64,000 nt of DNA. Origin: Bradyrhizobium nanningense (lineage in GTDB: Bacteria > Pseudomonadota > Alphaproteobacteria > Rhizobiales > Xanthobacteraceae). The notes beneath the pieces are model-generated. The model was not told where the DNA came from and made no database searches. It saw nothing but the letters and a program-made list of their open reading frames with translations. Shown here one piece after another: positions 29,170-37,337 of this stretch. A program made the translations under genes and the position numbers. How positions within the stretch are numbered: the first letter of the stretch is position 1; every line of letters begins with the position of its first letter. The stretch covers positions 372,001-436,000 of the forward strand of contig NZ_LBJC01000005.1 in NCBI RefSeq assembly GCF_004114535.1, given 5' to 3'.

Positions 29170-30839
29170 TGGCGAAGCCCGAGGAACTGGTATTTGCGCC
29201 GCTCGGCGGCGTCGGCGAGATCGGCATGAACCTGTCGATCTACGGCCTCGGCAACCGCCAGCAGCGCGCCTGGCTCGCGGTTGATCTCGGAGTCTCCTTC
29301 GGCGACGAGGAGCATCTGCCGGGCATCGACCTGATCATGCCGGACATCTCCTTCCTGGAGAAGGAACGCAAGAACCTGATGGGCCTGGTGCTGACCCACG
29401 CCCACGAGGATCATTTCGGCGCCATCATCGATCTCTGGCCGAAGCTGAAATGCCCGATCTATGCGACGCAGTTCAGCGCCGCTTTGTTCGAGGCCAAATG
29501 TGCCGCCGAGCGCAACGCGCCGAAGATCCCGGTGACAGTGGTGCCGTCTGGCGGCCGCATCGACGTCGGCCCGTTCAATGTCGAGTTCATCCCCGTCGCG
29601 CATTCGATTCCCGAGGCGCACGCGCTGGCGATCCACACCTCGGCCGGCACGGTGCTGCACACCGGCGACTGGAAGATCGACCCGACGCCGACCCTGGGGC
29701 GCCCGACCGACGAGAAGCGGCTGCGCGAGCTCGGCGAGGAGGGCCTGCTGGCCTTGATCGGCGATTCCACCAACGCGGTACGCGACGGCCGCTCGCCCTC
29801 GGAAGCCGAGGTCGCCCGCACCATCATCGACCTCGTGAAATCAGCCAAGGGCCGCGTCGCGGTGACGACCTTCGCCTCCAATGTCGCGCGCATCAAGGCG
29901 GTGGCCGCCGCCGCGAAAGCCGCCGACCGCGAGGTCGTCGTGGTCGGCCGCGCCATGGAGCGCGTGGTGCAGGTCGCGCGCGAGACCGGCTATCTCGACG
30001 GCGTGCAGAGTTTCCGCTCGCCCGAGGTCTACGGCCATCTGCCGCAGGACAAGGTGCTGGCGCTGTGCACCGGCAGCCAGGGCGAGCCGCGCGCCGCACT
30101 GGCGCGCGTCGCCAATGACGACCACCCTGAGATCACGCTCAACCGCGGCGACAGCGTGATCTTCTCCTCGCGCACCATTCCCGGCAACGAGAAGGCCGTC
30201 GGCTCGATCATCAACAACCTGGTGCTCCAGGGCGTGGAGATCATCACCGACCGCGACGCGCTGGTTCACGTCTCCGGCCATCCGCGCCGCGACGAATTGC
30301 GCGACCTGATCGCCTGGACCAGGCCGCAGCTCCTGATCCCCGTCCATGGCGAGGCGCTGCATCTGCACGAGCATGCCAAGCTGGCGCGCGCTGCCGGCGT
30401 GCCGCGCGTGCTGGTCTGCCGCAACGGCGATCTCGTCAAGCTGGGCCCCGGCGATCCCGGCATCGTCGGCGAGGTGCCCTCGGGCCGTCTCTACAAGGAC
30501 GGCACGATCCTGGAGGATTCCAAGTCCCGCGCCGTGGTCGAGCGGCGGCGCATGGCCTTCTCCGGCTGCGCCTTTGTCGCCATTGCCATGACCGCGCAGG
30601 GGGAACTCGCCGACGATCCCGAGGTCGACCTGGTCGGCATCCCCGACAAGAACAGGGCAGGCGAGCCCTTCGACGACATCGTCTTCGATGCCGTGATGTC
30701 GACGATCGAGGGACTGCCGAAGGCGCGCCGCCGCGATCCGGACGCTCTCGCCGAGTCGGTGCGACGCGCCGTCCGGGCCGTCATCAACGAACATTGGGGC
30801 AAGAAGCCCCCCTGTCTGGTACACGTGCTGACAGTCTAA
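29166..30839 (+). CDS. rnj: Ribonuclease J
   Basis: Exo/endoribonuclease of the metallo-beta-lactamase/beta-CASP family for RNA processing and decay. 557 residues, normal length. The metal site is THAHEDHFGAI (His78, His80, Asp82, His83) and VEFIPVAHSIPEAHAL. The beta-CASP domain shows LIGDSTNAVRDGRSPSEAEV, FASNVARIKAV and VHVSGHPRRDELRDLI. The C-terminal domain ends HWGKKPPCLVHVLTV. The start overlaps the birA stop; two adjacent ATGs (29166, 29169) are possible. Rhizobia use RNase J, for instance in rRNA maturation. Confidence 0.95.
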   Translation: MMAKPEELVFAPLGGVGEIGMNLSIYGLGNRQQRAWLAVDLGVSFGDEEHLPGIDLIMPDISFLEKERKNLMGLVLTHAHEDHFGAIIDLWPKLKCPIYATQFSAALFEAKCAAERNAPKIPVTVVPSGGRIDVGPFNVEFIPVAHSIPEAHALAIHTSAGTVLHTGDWKIDPTPTLGRPTDEKRLRELGEEGLLALIGDSTNAVRDGRSPSEAEVARTIIDLVKSAKGRVAVTTFASNVARIKAVAAAAKAADREVVVVGRAMERVVQVARETGYLDGVQSFRSPEVYGHLPQDKVLALCTGSQGEPRAALARVANDDHPEITLNRGDSVIFSSRTIPGNEKAVGSIINNLVLQGVEIITDRDALVHVSGHPRRDELRDLIAWTRPQLLIPVHGEALHLHEHAKLARAAGVPRVLVCRNGDLVKLGPGDPGIVGEVPSGRLYKDGTILEDSKSRAVVERRRMAFSGCAFVAIAMTAQGELADDPEVDLVGIPDKNRAGEPFDDIVFDAVMSTIEGLPKARRRDPDALAESVRRAVRAVINEHWGKKPPCLVHVLTV

Positions 30840-30851
30840 CGGGAGAAAACC

Positions 30852-31256
30852 ATGCTGGGCCGGCTCAACCATGTCGCGATCGCGACCAAGGATGCCGTCA
30901 AGGCTGCCAAGATCTATGGAGCGGCATTCGGCGCGCAGATTTCGGACGCCGTCCCGCTGCCCGAGCACGGCGTCACCACCGTGTTCGCGACACTGCCCAA
31001 CACCAAGATCGAATTCATCGAGCCGCTCGGCGAGGCCTCACCGATCACGAAATTCCTCGAGCGCAATGCCGACGGCGGCATCCACCACGTCTGCTACGAG
31101 GTCGTCGACATCATCGCCTCGCGCGACACGCTGGTGAAGGAGGGCGCCCGCGTGCTCGGCGACGGCACGCCGAAGATCGGCGCCCACGGCAAGCCGGTGC
31201 TGTTCCTGCACCCGAAGGATTTTTCCGGCGCACTGGTCGAGATCGAGCAGGCATAA
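30852..31256 (+). CDS. mce: Methylmalonyl-CoA epimerase
   Basis: Converts (S)- to (R)-methylmalonyl-CoA in propionyl-CoA breakdown. 134 residues of the glyoxalase/VOC fold. Metal ligands are His in MLGRLNHVAIATKD, His in DGGIHHVCYEVVD and Glu in the final LVEIEQA. The sequence TVFATLPNTKIEFIEPLGE is typical of the family. GGGAG lies 8 nt before the ATG. It follows RNase J by 12 nt; the mutase genes are not in this window. Confidence 0.94.
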   Translation: MLGRLNHVAIATKDAVKAAKIYGAAFGAQISDAVPLPEHGVTTVFATLPNTKIEFIEPLGEASPITKFLERNADGGIHHVCYEVVDIIASRDTLVKEGARVLGDGTPKIGAHGKPVLFLHPKDFSGALVEIEQA

Positions 31257-31265
31257 GGCCGGACC

Positions 31266-31541
31266 ATGGCCATCCAGATCTCAACCGCGATCGCGATCTA
31301 CTTCGTCATCTGGTGGATCGCGCTGTTCCTGACGCTGCCGTTCGGCGTGCGCAGCCAGCACGAGGATGGCGTCGGTGCACCCGGCACCGACCCGGGCGCG
31401 CCGATCCTGACGCGGATGGGGCGCAAGCTGATCTGGACCACGATCATCTCGGCCATCATCTACGGGCTCGGGATGGCCGCCTATCACGCCGGCTATCTCT
31501 CGATCGAGCGCCTGTCGAAATTGATGGGAATGCCGTTTTAG
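31266..31541 (+). CDS. DUF1467 family small membrane protein
   Basis: 91-residue inner-membrane protein with two helices: the N-terminal ISTAIAIYFVIWWIALFLTL and the C-terminal WTTIISAIIYGLGMAAYH. The intervening loop has the family signature LPFGVRSQHEDG and GAPILTRMGRKLIW. DUF1467 genes lie widely next to mce in alphaproteobacteria, as here, with 9 nt between them. Function unknown. It probably ends the long transcript that begins at nuoA; palindromic repeats follow. Confidence 0.9.
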   Translation: MAIQISTAIAIYFVIWWIALFLTLPFGVRSQHEDGVGAPGTDPGAPILTRMGRKLIWTTIISAIIYGLGMAAYHAGYLSIERLSKLMGMPF

Positions 31542-31560
31542 GTCTATCTGCGTGCGGCCT

Positions 31561-31694
31561 ATCCTTCGAGATGCCCGCCTTTGGGCGGGCTCCTCAGGAT
31601 GAGGACAGAGTGCGCGGCAGCAGTTTCAACGGGCGGCGATGTCCGTTAGCCTCATCCAGAGGAGACCGCGAAGCGGTCGTCTCGAAGGACGAGG
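31561..31694. repeat. Inverted pair of REP-like palindromes
   Basis: Two related elements face each other. 31561-31604 runs from ATCCTTCGAGA through a GCCCGCC/GGCGGGC hairpin to CTCCTCAGGATGAGG. 31650-31694 runs from CCTCATCC through a CGACCGCTT-type hairpin to TCTCGAAGGACGAGG. The ends are reverse complements of each other. Related elements occur at 40161-40287, so this is a dispersed family. Position after a long operon suggests a role in transcript ends. Confidence 0.8.
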
Positions 31695-31751
31695 CGTGCG
31701 CGCTTCGTCTCGCCTGGATTTTTTGCGCTTGTTTTGTTCGGGGGGAAACAA

Positions 31752-32099
31752 ATGACTTTTCAGAGGATCGTCATCGCGCTTCTGGTGCTGATCGTCGCAG
31801 GGCTCGGTGCCATCGGCTATTTCGAGTGGAAGACGGCGGTGCAGGTGCGGACCCTGAAGGCGTTCGTCGAGGGCTACGTCTTCAACGAAGCCGTCGCGGC
31901 CTGCGAGCAAGCCAAGAGCTCCACTCCATTCAAATGGAACGGCGGCAAGAGCACCTCGGTGATCGGCCTGAACTCCGTCAAGCTGGACAAATACAATGTC
32001 AGCGCCAGCTACACGCTGGTGGCGGATCTCGTTTATTGTGATTACGATCCCATCAAAAGAAAGGCCGAGATCGGCTCGAGCTTCCTGGAGCGGGAGTAA
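31752..32099 (+). CDS. Hypothetical membrane-anchored protein
   Basis: 115 residues from the ATG at 31752 (MTFQRIVIALLVLIVAGLGA), preceded by GGGGGGAAA; the TTG six codons upstream is less likely. One N-terminal helix anchors a small soluble domain of about 85 residues with two cysteines (AVAACEQAKSS and LVYCDYDP) that could form a disulfide if exported. Not recognised. Lies between repeat elements and mtnK. Confidence 0.6.
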   Translation: MTFQRIVIALLVLIVAGLGAIGYFEWKTAVQVRTLKAFVEGYVFNEAVAACEQAKSSTPFKWNGGKSTSVIGLNSVKLDKYNVSASYTLVADLVYCDYDPIKRKAEIGSSFLERE

Positions 32100-32131
32100 C
32101 GATCCGGCCCTGCAAATGGGATGGGATCGTC

Positions 32132-33415
32132 ATGGCGCAGGGGCAGGGGGATTATCGGATTCTGCATGAGGCCGACTTGCGGGACTATCTCGCAGGCCTG
32201 CCGGACCTGAAAGCGCTCCTCGGTGATCCCGCCGGCTGGACGATCACCGAAGTCGGCGACGGCAATCTCAACCTCGTCTTCATCGTCAAGGGCGCGCGCG
32301 GCGGCGTCGCCGTCAAGCAGGCGCTTCCTTATGTCCGCCTGGTCGGCGAGAGCTGGCCGTTGCCGCTGTCGCGGGCCCATTACGAATTCTTGGCCTTGTC
32401 TCGGCAGGCCCAACTCGCGCCCGGCCTCGTGCCGGCCTTGCTGCATCACGATGAGAATCTGGCGCTGACGGTGATGGAGCTGCTTGAGCCCCATATCATC
32501 ATGCGCAGGGGGCTGGTTGCGGGAACGCGCTATCCGCGCTTCGTTGACGACATCACCACCTTCATGGCGCGGACGTTGATCTTCACCTCCGACCTCGCAC
32601 TGTCCGCGGCCGAGAAGAAGGAGGGCATCGCGGCTTTCGCCGGCAATCATGCGCTCTGCAAGATCACCGAGGATCTGATCTTCACCGATCCCTACCGCAT
32701 CGCCGAACAAAACCGCTGGACCGCCCCGTATCTCGATGGCCTCGCCACCGAGCTGCGTGACGACATGGACCTGCACGTCACGATCTCCCGGCTGAAGCTG
32801 AAGTTCATGGCGAGCCCCGAGGCGCTGCTCCACGGCGACCTCCACACCGGATCGATCATGGTGACGGACAGCCAGACACGGGTGATCGACCCCGAATTCG
32901 CATTCTATGGCCCGATGGGGTTCGACGTCGGCGCCGTGCTGGCCAATCTCTTGATGGCCTATTTTGCCTCCCCCGGCCACGAGCGCGCGCCCAGCGAGCG
33001 GGCCGCATTCGAGGCCTGGGTCCTGGAGACGGTCGAGCAGGTCTGGAGCGAATTTGCCCGAAAGTTCCTCGACCTCTGGCGAGCCGGCGCGGCAGGCGAC
33101 GCCTATCCGGCCTCGCTCTTTGCCGGCGCTAAGGGCGCGGCGCGCCTGGAGGCCGAGCGCCAAGCCTATATGCAGCGCCTGTTCACGGACACCGTCGGCT
33201 TTGCCGCCGCAAAAACCATCCGCCGCATCTTTGGTCTCGCCCACAACATCGACTTCGAGCTGATTGAGCCCCCGAAGACACGCGCGATCTGCGAAGCCCG
33301 CGCGGTGCGGCTCGCACGAGCGATGATGGTGGAGACGCCGGTGTTTCGGACGATCGCTGACGTCACCGGCGCCGCGCGAAAATTGCGGGATTGGCAGCCG
33401 GAATTGTCAGGTTGA
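32132..33415 (+). CDS. mtnK: S-methyl-5-thioribose kinase
   Basis: Phosphorylates methylthioribose in the methionine salvage pathway. 427 residues, standard length. Family features: VGDGNLNLVFIVKG near residue 43 (nucleotide loop), KQALPYVRLVGESWPL, the catalytic loop ALLHGDLHTGSIMVT and the following metal Asp in VIDPEFAFYGPMGFDVG. An aminoglycoside-phosphotransferase-like kinase fold. The usual partner mtnA is not in the window. It ends 33 nt before a palindromic repeat that separates it from a convergent gene. Confidence 0.95.
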   Translation: MAQGQGDYRILHEADLRDYLAGLPDLKALLGDPAGWTITEVGDGNLNLVFIVKGARGGVAVKQALPYVRLVGESWPLPLSRAHYEFLALSRQAQLAPGLVPALLHHDENLALTVMELLEPHIIMRRGLVAGTRYPRFVDDITTFMARTLIFTSDLALSAAEKKEGIAAFAGNHALCKITEDLIFTDPYRIAEQNRWTAPYLDGLATELRDDMDLHVTISRLKLKFMASPEALLHGDLHTGSIMVTDSQTRVIDPEFAFYGPMGFDVGAVLANLLMAYFASPGHERAPSERAAFEAWVLETVEQVWSEFARKFLDLWRAGAAGDAYPASLFAGAKGAARLEAERQAYMQRLFTDTVGFAAAKTIRRIFGLAHNIDFELIEPPKTRAICEARAVRLARAMMVETPVFRTIADVTGAARKLRDWQPELSG

Positions 33416-33448
33416 AGACGTCGCGAAAAGTAGACCTGCATACTCCCT

Positions 33449-33589
33449 CATTGCGAGCGTAGCGAAGCAATCCAGACTGCCACCGCGGAAAGAGTCTGGA
33501 TTGCTTCGTCGCATCAGCGACAAAATTGCTTCGCAACTTTGTCGCGAGCTCCTCGCAATGACGTGGTGCGAGCTTCGCTCGCAATGACG
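33449..33589. repeat. Second palindromic repeat family (ATTGCGAGCG type)
   Basis: Contains the perfect 13-bp inverted repeat AGCAATCCAGACT (33466-33478) / AGTCTGGATTGCT (33493-33505) with a 14-nt loop. It is bounded by CATTGCGAGCG at the left and CGCAATGACG twice at the right. This is a typical dispersed element of Bradyrhizobium-like genomes and differs from the CCTTCGAG family. It sits between two convergent genes. Confidence 0.8.
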
Positions 33590-33610
33590 GGGAGGGATCG
33601 TCGCGGAACG

Positions 33611-34495
33611 CTAGTACAGCCTTATCGGCAGCGGGGCACCCGCGGGACCGACCAGCAGGCCCCAGGTCTCATTGGCCGCGACCTCGAACTCGCGCTGCTG
33701 CGCCGCGCTGCCTTCGAGCTGGAGGGTGATCCTGTACTTGCCAGGCAGCAGATCAATTTTCTGGCTATCAGGCAATTTGTCCGCGGCGTCGTCGGAGTCG
33801 ACCAGTTTCTCTCCGGCGTGAGCCGCCAGTCTGATGGTCCGCTCGTTGACGGTGATGTCGGCCGCTTCATCCATCTTGTTGCCGAGCAACAACCTCACTT
33901 GTCCCGGCGCCGGCCGGATGAGGGCTGTGGCGGCCAAGGGCTTGCGCAGCGCAAGGTCGGCGATTGTCGTGTGGTCCTGACGGACGAGCCGGAGCAGCGC
34001 TGGCCCATCTGACGTCGTGAAGGCGACAACGGCCCTATCAGCCTCGACGACCGCACCGTCGTTTTCAGTCCAGCCGCGCTTTTCGAGTGCAGCGCGATAG
34101 AAGCCGAGCACGGCCTCGAGACCGAGCGGCGTCTCGACGTGAGCCGACCTGATGAAGGGTGAATTCTTCGCGGTCATCAGGCCCCAACGGTCGGCGAGCG
34201 GCAAACCCATGTCTTGGGACATTTTGACCTCGAACGTCCGGCTGGTGGTCCGTGCCAGAAGCCCGACGGCGTCGCAGAGCAGGCGCTCGCCGAGATAATC
34301 CGGTGCGCACCGGTCCCTGGTCGCCCACCATGTATCGTCGACATACCCGTTTGACCGCGTGGTGTGGGACCAGCTGATCTGGATGGTGTTCGTCGGACTG
34401 TCCCGGGCAGGGTCCGGTGTGACAGGGATCGCCATCGCTGCCGTTGCGGCGAACAGACCGCCGGCGAGCAAGGCACCTAACGTTCGGCGTTTCAT
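33611..34495 (-). CDS. Secreted protein of unknown function
   Basis: 294 residues from the ATG at 34495, with a signal peptide (MKRRTLGALLAGGLFAATAA, cleaved after MAMA-like AMA) and AAGGA upstream. The mature part has two Cys close together (DRCAPDYLGERLLCDAV) and a mid region GLEAVLGFYRAALEKRGWTE, which resembles domains where a peptide substrate loop is followed by a helix. The C-terminal beta-rich part contains KIDLLPGKYRITLQLEG. I do not recognise a family. Transcribed divergently from the peptide ABC operon across a 268-base gap in which I see no clear elements. Confidence 0.65.
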   Translation of the reverse strand: MKRRTLGALLAGGLFAATAAMAIPVTPDPARDSPTNTIQISWSHTTRSNGYVDDTWWATRDRCAPDYLGERLLCDAVGLLARTTSRTFEVKMSQDMGLPLADRWGLMTAKNSPFIRSAHVETPLGLEAVLGFYRAALEKRGWTENDGAVVEADRAVVAFTTSDGPALLRLVRQDHTTIADLALRKPLAATALIRPAPGQVRLLLGNKMDEAADITVNERTIRLAAHAGEKLVDSDDAADKLPDSQKIDLLPGKYRITLQLEGSAAQQREFEVAANETWGLLVGPAGAPLPIRLY

Positions 34496-34763
34496 TTTGG
34501 GCGATCCTTGGGGCTCAGACGACGATCCTGAGCTTGGTCGCGTTGACCACGAAAAATGTTCACCGTTCCTGGTTTGCTCGACGACGCACCGCGTCAATCG
34601 GCCGCTTGCATCGCTGGCGGATGCAACCTGACGCCCGGGGGACTCATCGAAGAGCTGCCTTTCGGAACTGACATTGGCCTCCCTCAAAAACGAAGCTTGC
34701 ATTCGACAGCCTGCGGATGATCAAATCTCTGATCGGAATACACCTGCGTTGTTTGGGGGACTC

Positions 34764-36353
34764 ATGATGTTCAGGATGATTGCGATCGTCGCGGGGGTGG
34801 GGCTGGCGCTCGCCGGCACGGCGGAGGCCCAGACGCCGCGCAAGGGCGGAACCATCCGCATGACGGCGCCCTATGGCTCGAGCTTCACGAGCCTTGACAT
34901 TCACACCACGCAGCGCGCTCAGGACGAGATCTACGCCAAGGCGCTGCATCGCTCGCTCTACATCTGGAATTCCGCCGAAGGCAAACCGGTTCTGGAACTC
35001 GCCAAGGAGGACGTGGTCTCGGGCGGCGGCCTAGTTCACACCTTCAAGCTGCGCGACGACGCCTATTTTCACAATGGCCGCAAGATGACGGCCGACGATA
35101 TCATCTGGTCCTATAACCGCATCATGGACGGCGCCAAGGCCTATCCCGGCGCGCGGTATGTTCGAGTCATCGAGGGCGCGGCCGCGGTCGAGAAGGGCCA
35201 GGCCAAGGAAATCTCCGGCCTGAGGAAGATCGACGATCTCACCATTGAGATGAAGCTGACCGAGAAGGTCGATCCGGGCTTCTACTTCTTCACCGCGCTG
35301 ACCTCGATCTACCCGGCCGACGAAGGCGCCAAGGAGAGCTACATCCAGCATCCGATCGGTCTCGGGCCGTTCAAATTCGTCGAGCACGTGCCGGGATCGC
35401 GCATCGTGCTGGAGCGGTGGGACCGGTTCTACAAGCCCGGCAAGCCCTACGCCGACAAGGTCATCGTGTCGATCATGGCCGAAGCCGCGGCGCGCGATGT
35501 CGCCTTCCGGAACAAGGAAATCGACACCTCGGTGCTGGGACCCGCGCAATACGTCGCCTACCAGTCCGACGCCGCCCTCAAGGGCACCATCGTCGAAGTC
35601 GCCGAGGTCTTCACGCGCTACATGGGCATGAATCCGTCGTTCAAGCCGTTCTCCGACAAGCGCGTGAGGCAGGCGATCAACTACGCGATCGACACCGATC
35701 TGATCATCAACAAGCTGGTCAAGGGCAAGGCCTATCGCGCCACCAGCTGGCTGCCGCTGACCTCGCCGGCCTACGACAAGGCCATGAAGCCCTACCCCTA
35801 CGATCCCGCCAAGGCCAAGCAGCTGCTGACCGAAGCCGGCTATCCCTCCGGCTTCGAATTCGAATGGACCACCAGCCCGAATGAAAGCTGGGGCCTGCCG
35901 ATCGTCTCGGCCGTCATCCCGATGCTGGACAAGGTCGGCATCAAGGCCAAGGTCAAGCAGGTCGAGACCGCGGTGCTGGCGGAGGTGGTTCGCACTGGCG
36001 ACTATCAGGCCTTCATCTATTCCCAGGCGAGCGGCCCGGATCCGCTGTCTGCCCTCAAATGCTTCCACTCGTCGACGCCGCAACCGGCCTGCAATTACAT
36101 GAACTTCAGGAATGCCGATTTCGACAAGATCGTCGATCAGGCAGGGCAGGTCGACGACGGCGCAAAGCGCGCCGAATTGCTGCAAAAGGCCAATGCGCTG
36201 CTCTATGAGGAGGCGCCGGTCTGGTTCTTCAACTACAACAAGGCGGTCATGGCCGTGCAGCCGTGGCTCAAGGGGATTCAGCTGAACGCGACGGAGCTGA
36301 CCCACCAGAACGTCGAAGACCTCTGGGTCGACGAGACCTCGCCCGCGAAGTGA
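34764..36353 (+). CDS. Peptide-type ABC transporter substrate-binding protein (SBP family 5)
   Basis: Periplasmic binding protein that delivers peptides or similar solutes to the permease encoded downstream. 529 residues from the ATG at 34764 (MMFRMIAIVAGVGLALAG, signal cleaved near AEAQ), preceded by GGGGGA. Family signatures: VHTFKLRDDAYFHNGRKMTA and DIIWSYNRIMD, later FSDKRVRQAINYAIDTDLI and YPYDPAKAKQLLTEAGYPSG. First gene of a five-gene importer. A strong hairpin follows its stop and may protect its mRNA. The substrate cannot be told; in rhizobia such systems carry di/oligopeptides or opines. Confidence 0.92.
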   Translation: MMFRMIAIVAGVGLALAGTAEAQTPRKGGTIRMTAPYGSSFTSLDIHTTQRAQDEIYAKALHRSLYIWNSAEGKPVLELAKEDVVSGGGLVHTFKLRDDAYFHNGRKMTADDIIWSYNRIMDGAKAYPGARYVRVIEGAAAVEKGQAKEISGLRKIDDLTIEMKLTEKVDPGFYFFTALTSIYPADEGAKESYIQHPIGLGPFKFVEHVPGSRIVLERWDRFYKPGKPYADKVIVSIMAEAAARDVAFRNKEIDTSVLGPAQYVAYQSDAALKGTIVEVAEVFTRYMGMNPSFKPFSDKRVRQAINYAIDTDLIINKLVKGKAYRATSWLPLTSPAYDKAMKPYPYDPAKAKQLLTEAGYPSGFEFEWTTSPNESWGLPIVSAVIPMLDKVGIKAKVKQVETAVLAEVVRTGDYQAFIYSQASGPDPLSALKCFHSSTPQPACNYMNFRNADFDKIVDQAGQVDDGAKRAELLQKANALLYEEAPVWFFNYNKAVMAVQPWLKGIQLNATELTHQNVEDLWVDETSPAK

Positions 36354-36367
36354 CCTGCGCTCTCGCG

Positions 36368-36398
36368 CTCCCTGCATCGCCACAAACGATGCAGGGAG
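36368..36398 (+). promoter_or_regulatory. Strong intercistronic stem-loop between binding-protein and permease genes
   Basis: Perfect 12-bp stem CTCCCTGCATCG / CGATGCAGGGAG with a 7-nt loop, starting 15 nt after the binding-protein stop. Its right arm includes part of the ribosome-binding region of the next gene. No T tract, so not a simple terminator. This is the usual position for an mRNA-stabilising hairpin that raises binding-protein output over the permease. Confidence 0.75.
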
Positions 36399-36407
36399 AG
36401 AGGAACG

Positions 36408-37337
36408 GTGCCGATGCTCTCCTTCCTGATCCGTCGATTGCTGCAAACCGTCCCGACCGTGCTCGCCGTCGTGCTGCTGGTCTTCGTGCTGTTCAGCGTC
36501 GTTCCCGGCAGCATCGTCTCCTCCATGAGCGACGACAGCGATCCGCAGGTCGAGCTGCGCATGAAGAAGCAGCTCGGTCTCGATGAGCCCCTCTATGTGC
36601 GTTTCGGCGCCTACATTGCCAAGCTGGCGACCGGTGATTTCGGCACCTCGTTCCGGACGCGCGAGCCTGTCACGACCATGATCGCCAAGCGGGCATGGCC
36701 GACGCTGCAATTGATCTTCGCGGCCATGGCGTTTGCGATTCTGATCGGCGTGCCGCTCGGCTTCATCGCGGCCCTGCGACCCGGCGGCATCGTCGACACG
36801 ATTGCAATGGTCGTGGCGGTGTCGGGCCTGTCCATCGCTAAGTTCTGGCTCGGACTCGTTCTAATGCATCTGTTTGCCTTGAAACTGGGCTGGCTGCCGA
36901 GTTTCGGCTATGGCGACGGCGGATTGAAATACCTGCTGCTGCCGGCGGTCACGCTCGGCGTCTCGCCGATGGCGCTGTTTGCCCGGACGACGCGCGCCGC
37001 GGTCCTGGAGATCATGACGGCTGATTTCGTCCGTACTGCGCGCTCCAAGGGCATGAGCGAGACCCGTGTCGTGAAGTGGCATGTGATGCGTAACGCGCTC
37101 GTCATCATCCTCACGACCATCGGCCTGCAATTCGGTGGGCTGATGGGGCAGGCGGTCGTGGTCGAGAAACTGTTCTCATGGCCGGGCATCGGCTCGCTGC
37201 TGGTCGACAGCGTCCTGCAGCGCGACATTCCAGCCGTCCAGGGCTCCATTCTCGTGGTTGTACTCGCCTTTCTCGCGATCAATCTACTGGTCGACGTGCT
37301 CTACGGCGTGATCGATCCCAGGATCAGATACGCATGA
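36408..37337 (+). CDS. Peptide-type ABC transporter permease (DppB-like)
   Basis: First inner-membrane permease of the importer, 309 residues, about six helices. N-terminus MLSFLIRRLLQTVPTVLAVV is typical of DppB. The inner loop motif FVRTARSKGMSETRVVKWHV contacts the ATPases (EAA loop), and VVVEKLFSWPGIGSLLVDSV is the family signature. I took the GTG at 36408 because GAGAGGAAC sits just before it; the ATG two codons later is possible. It overlaps the next permease gene by 4 nt. Confidence 0.93.
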   Translation: MPMLSFLIRRLLQTVPTVLAVVLLVFVLFSVVPGSIVSSMSDDSDPQVELRMKKQLGLDEPLYVRFGAYIAKLATGDFGTSFRTREPVTTMIAKRAWPTLQLIFAAMAFAILIGVPLGFIAALRPGGIVDTIAMVVAVSGLSIAKFWLGLVLMHLFALKLGWLPSFGYGDGGLKYLLLPAVTLGVSPMALFARTTRAAVLEIMTADFVRTARSKGMSETRVVKWHVMRNALVIILTTIGLQFGGLMGQAVVVEKLFSWPGIGSLLVDSVLQRDIPAVQGSILVVVLAFLAINLLVDVLYGVIDPRIRYA

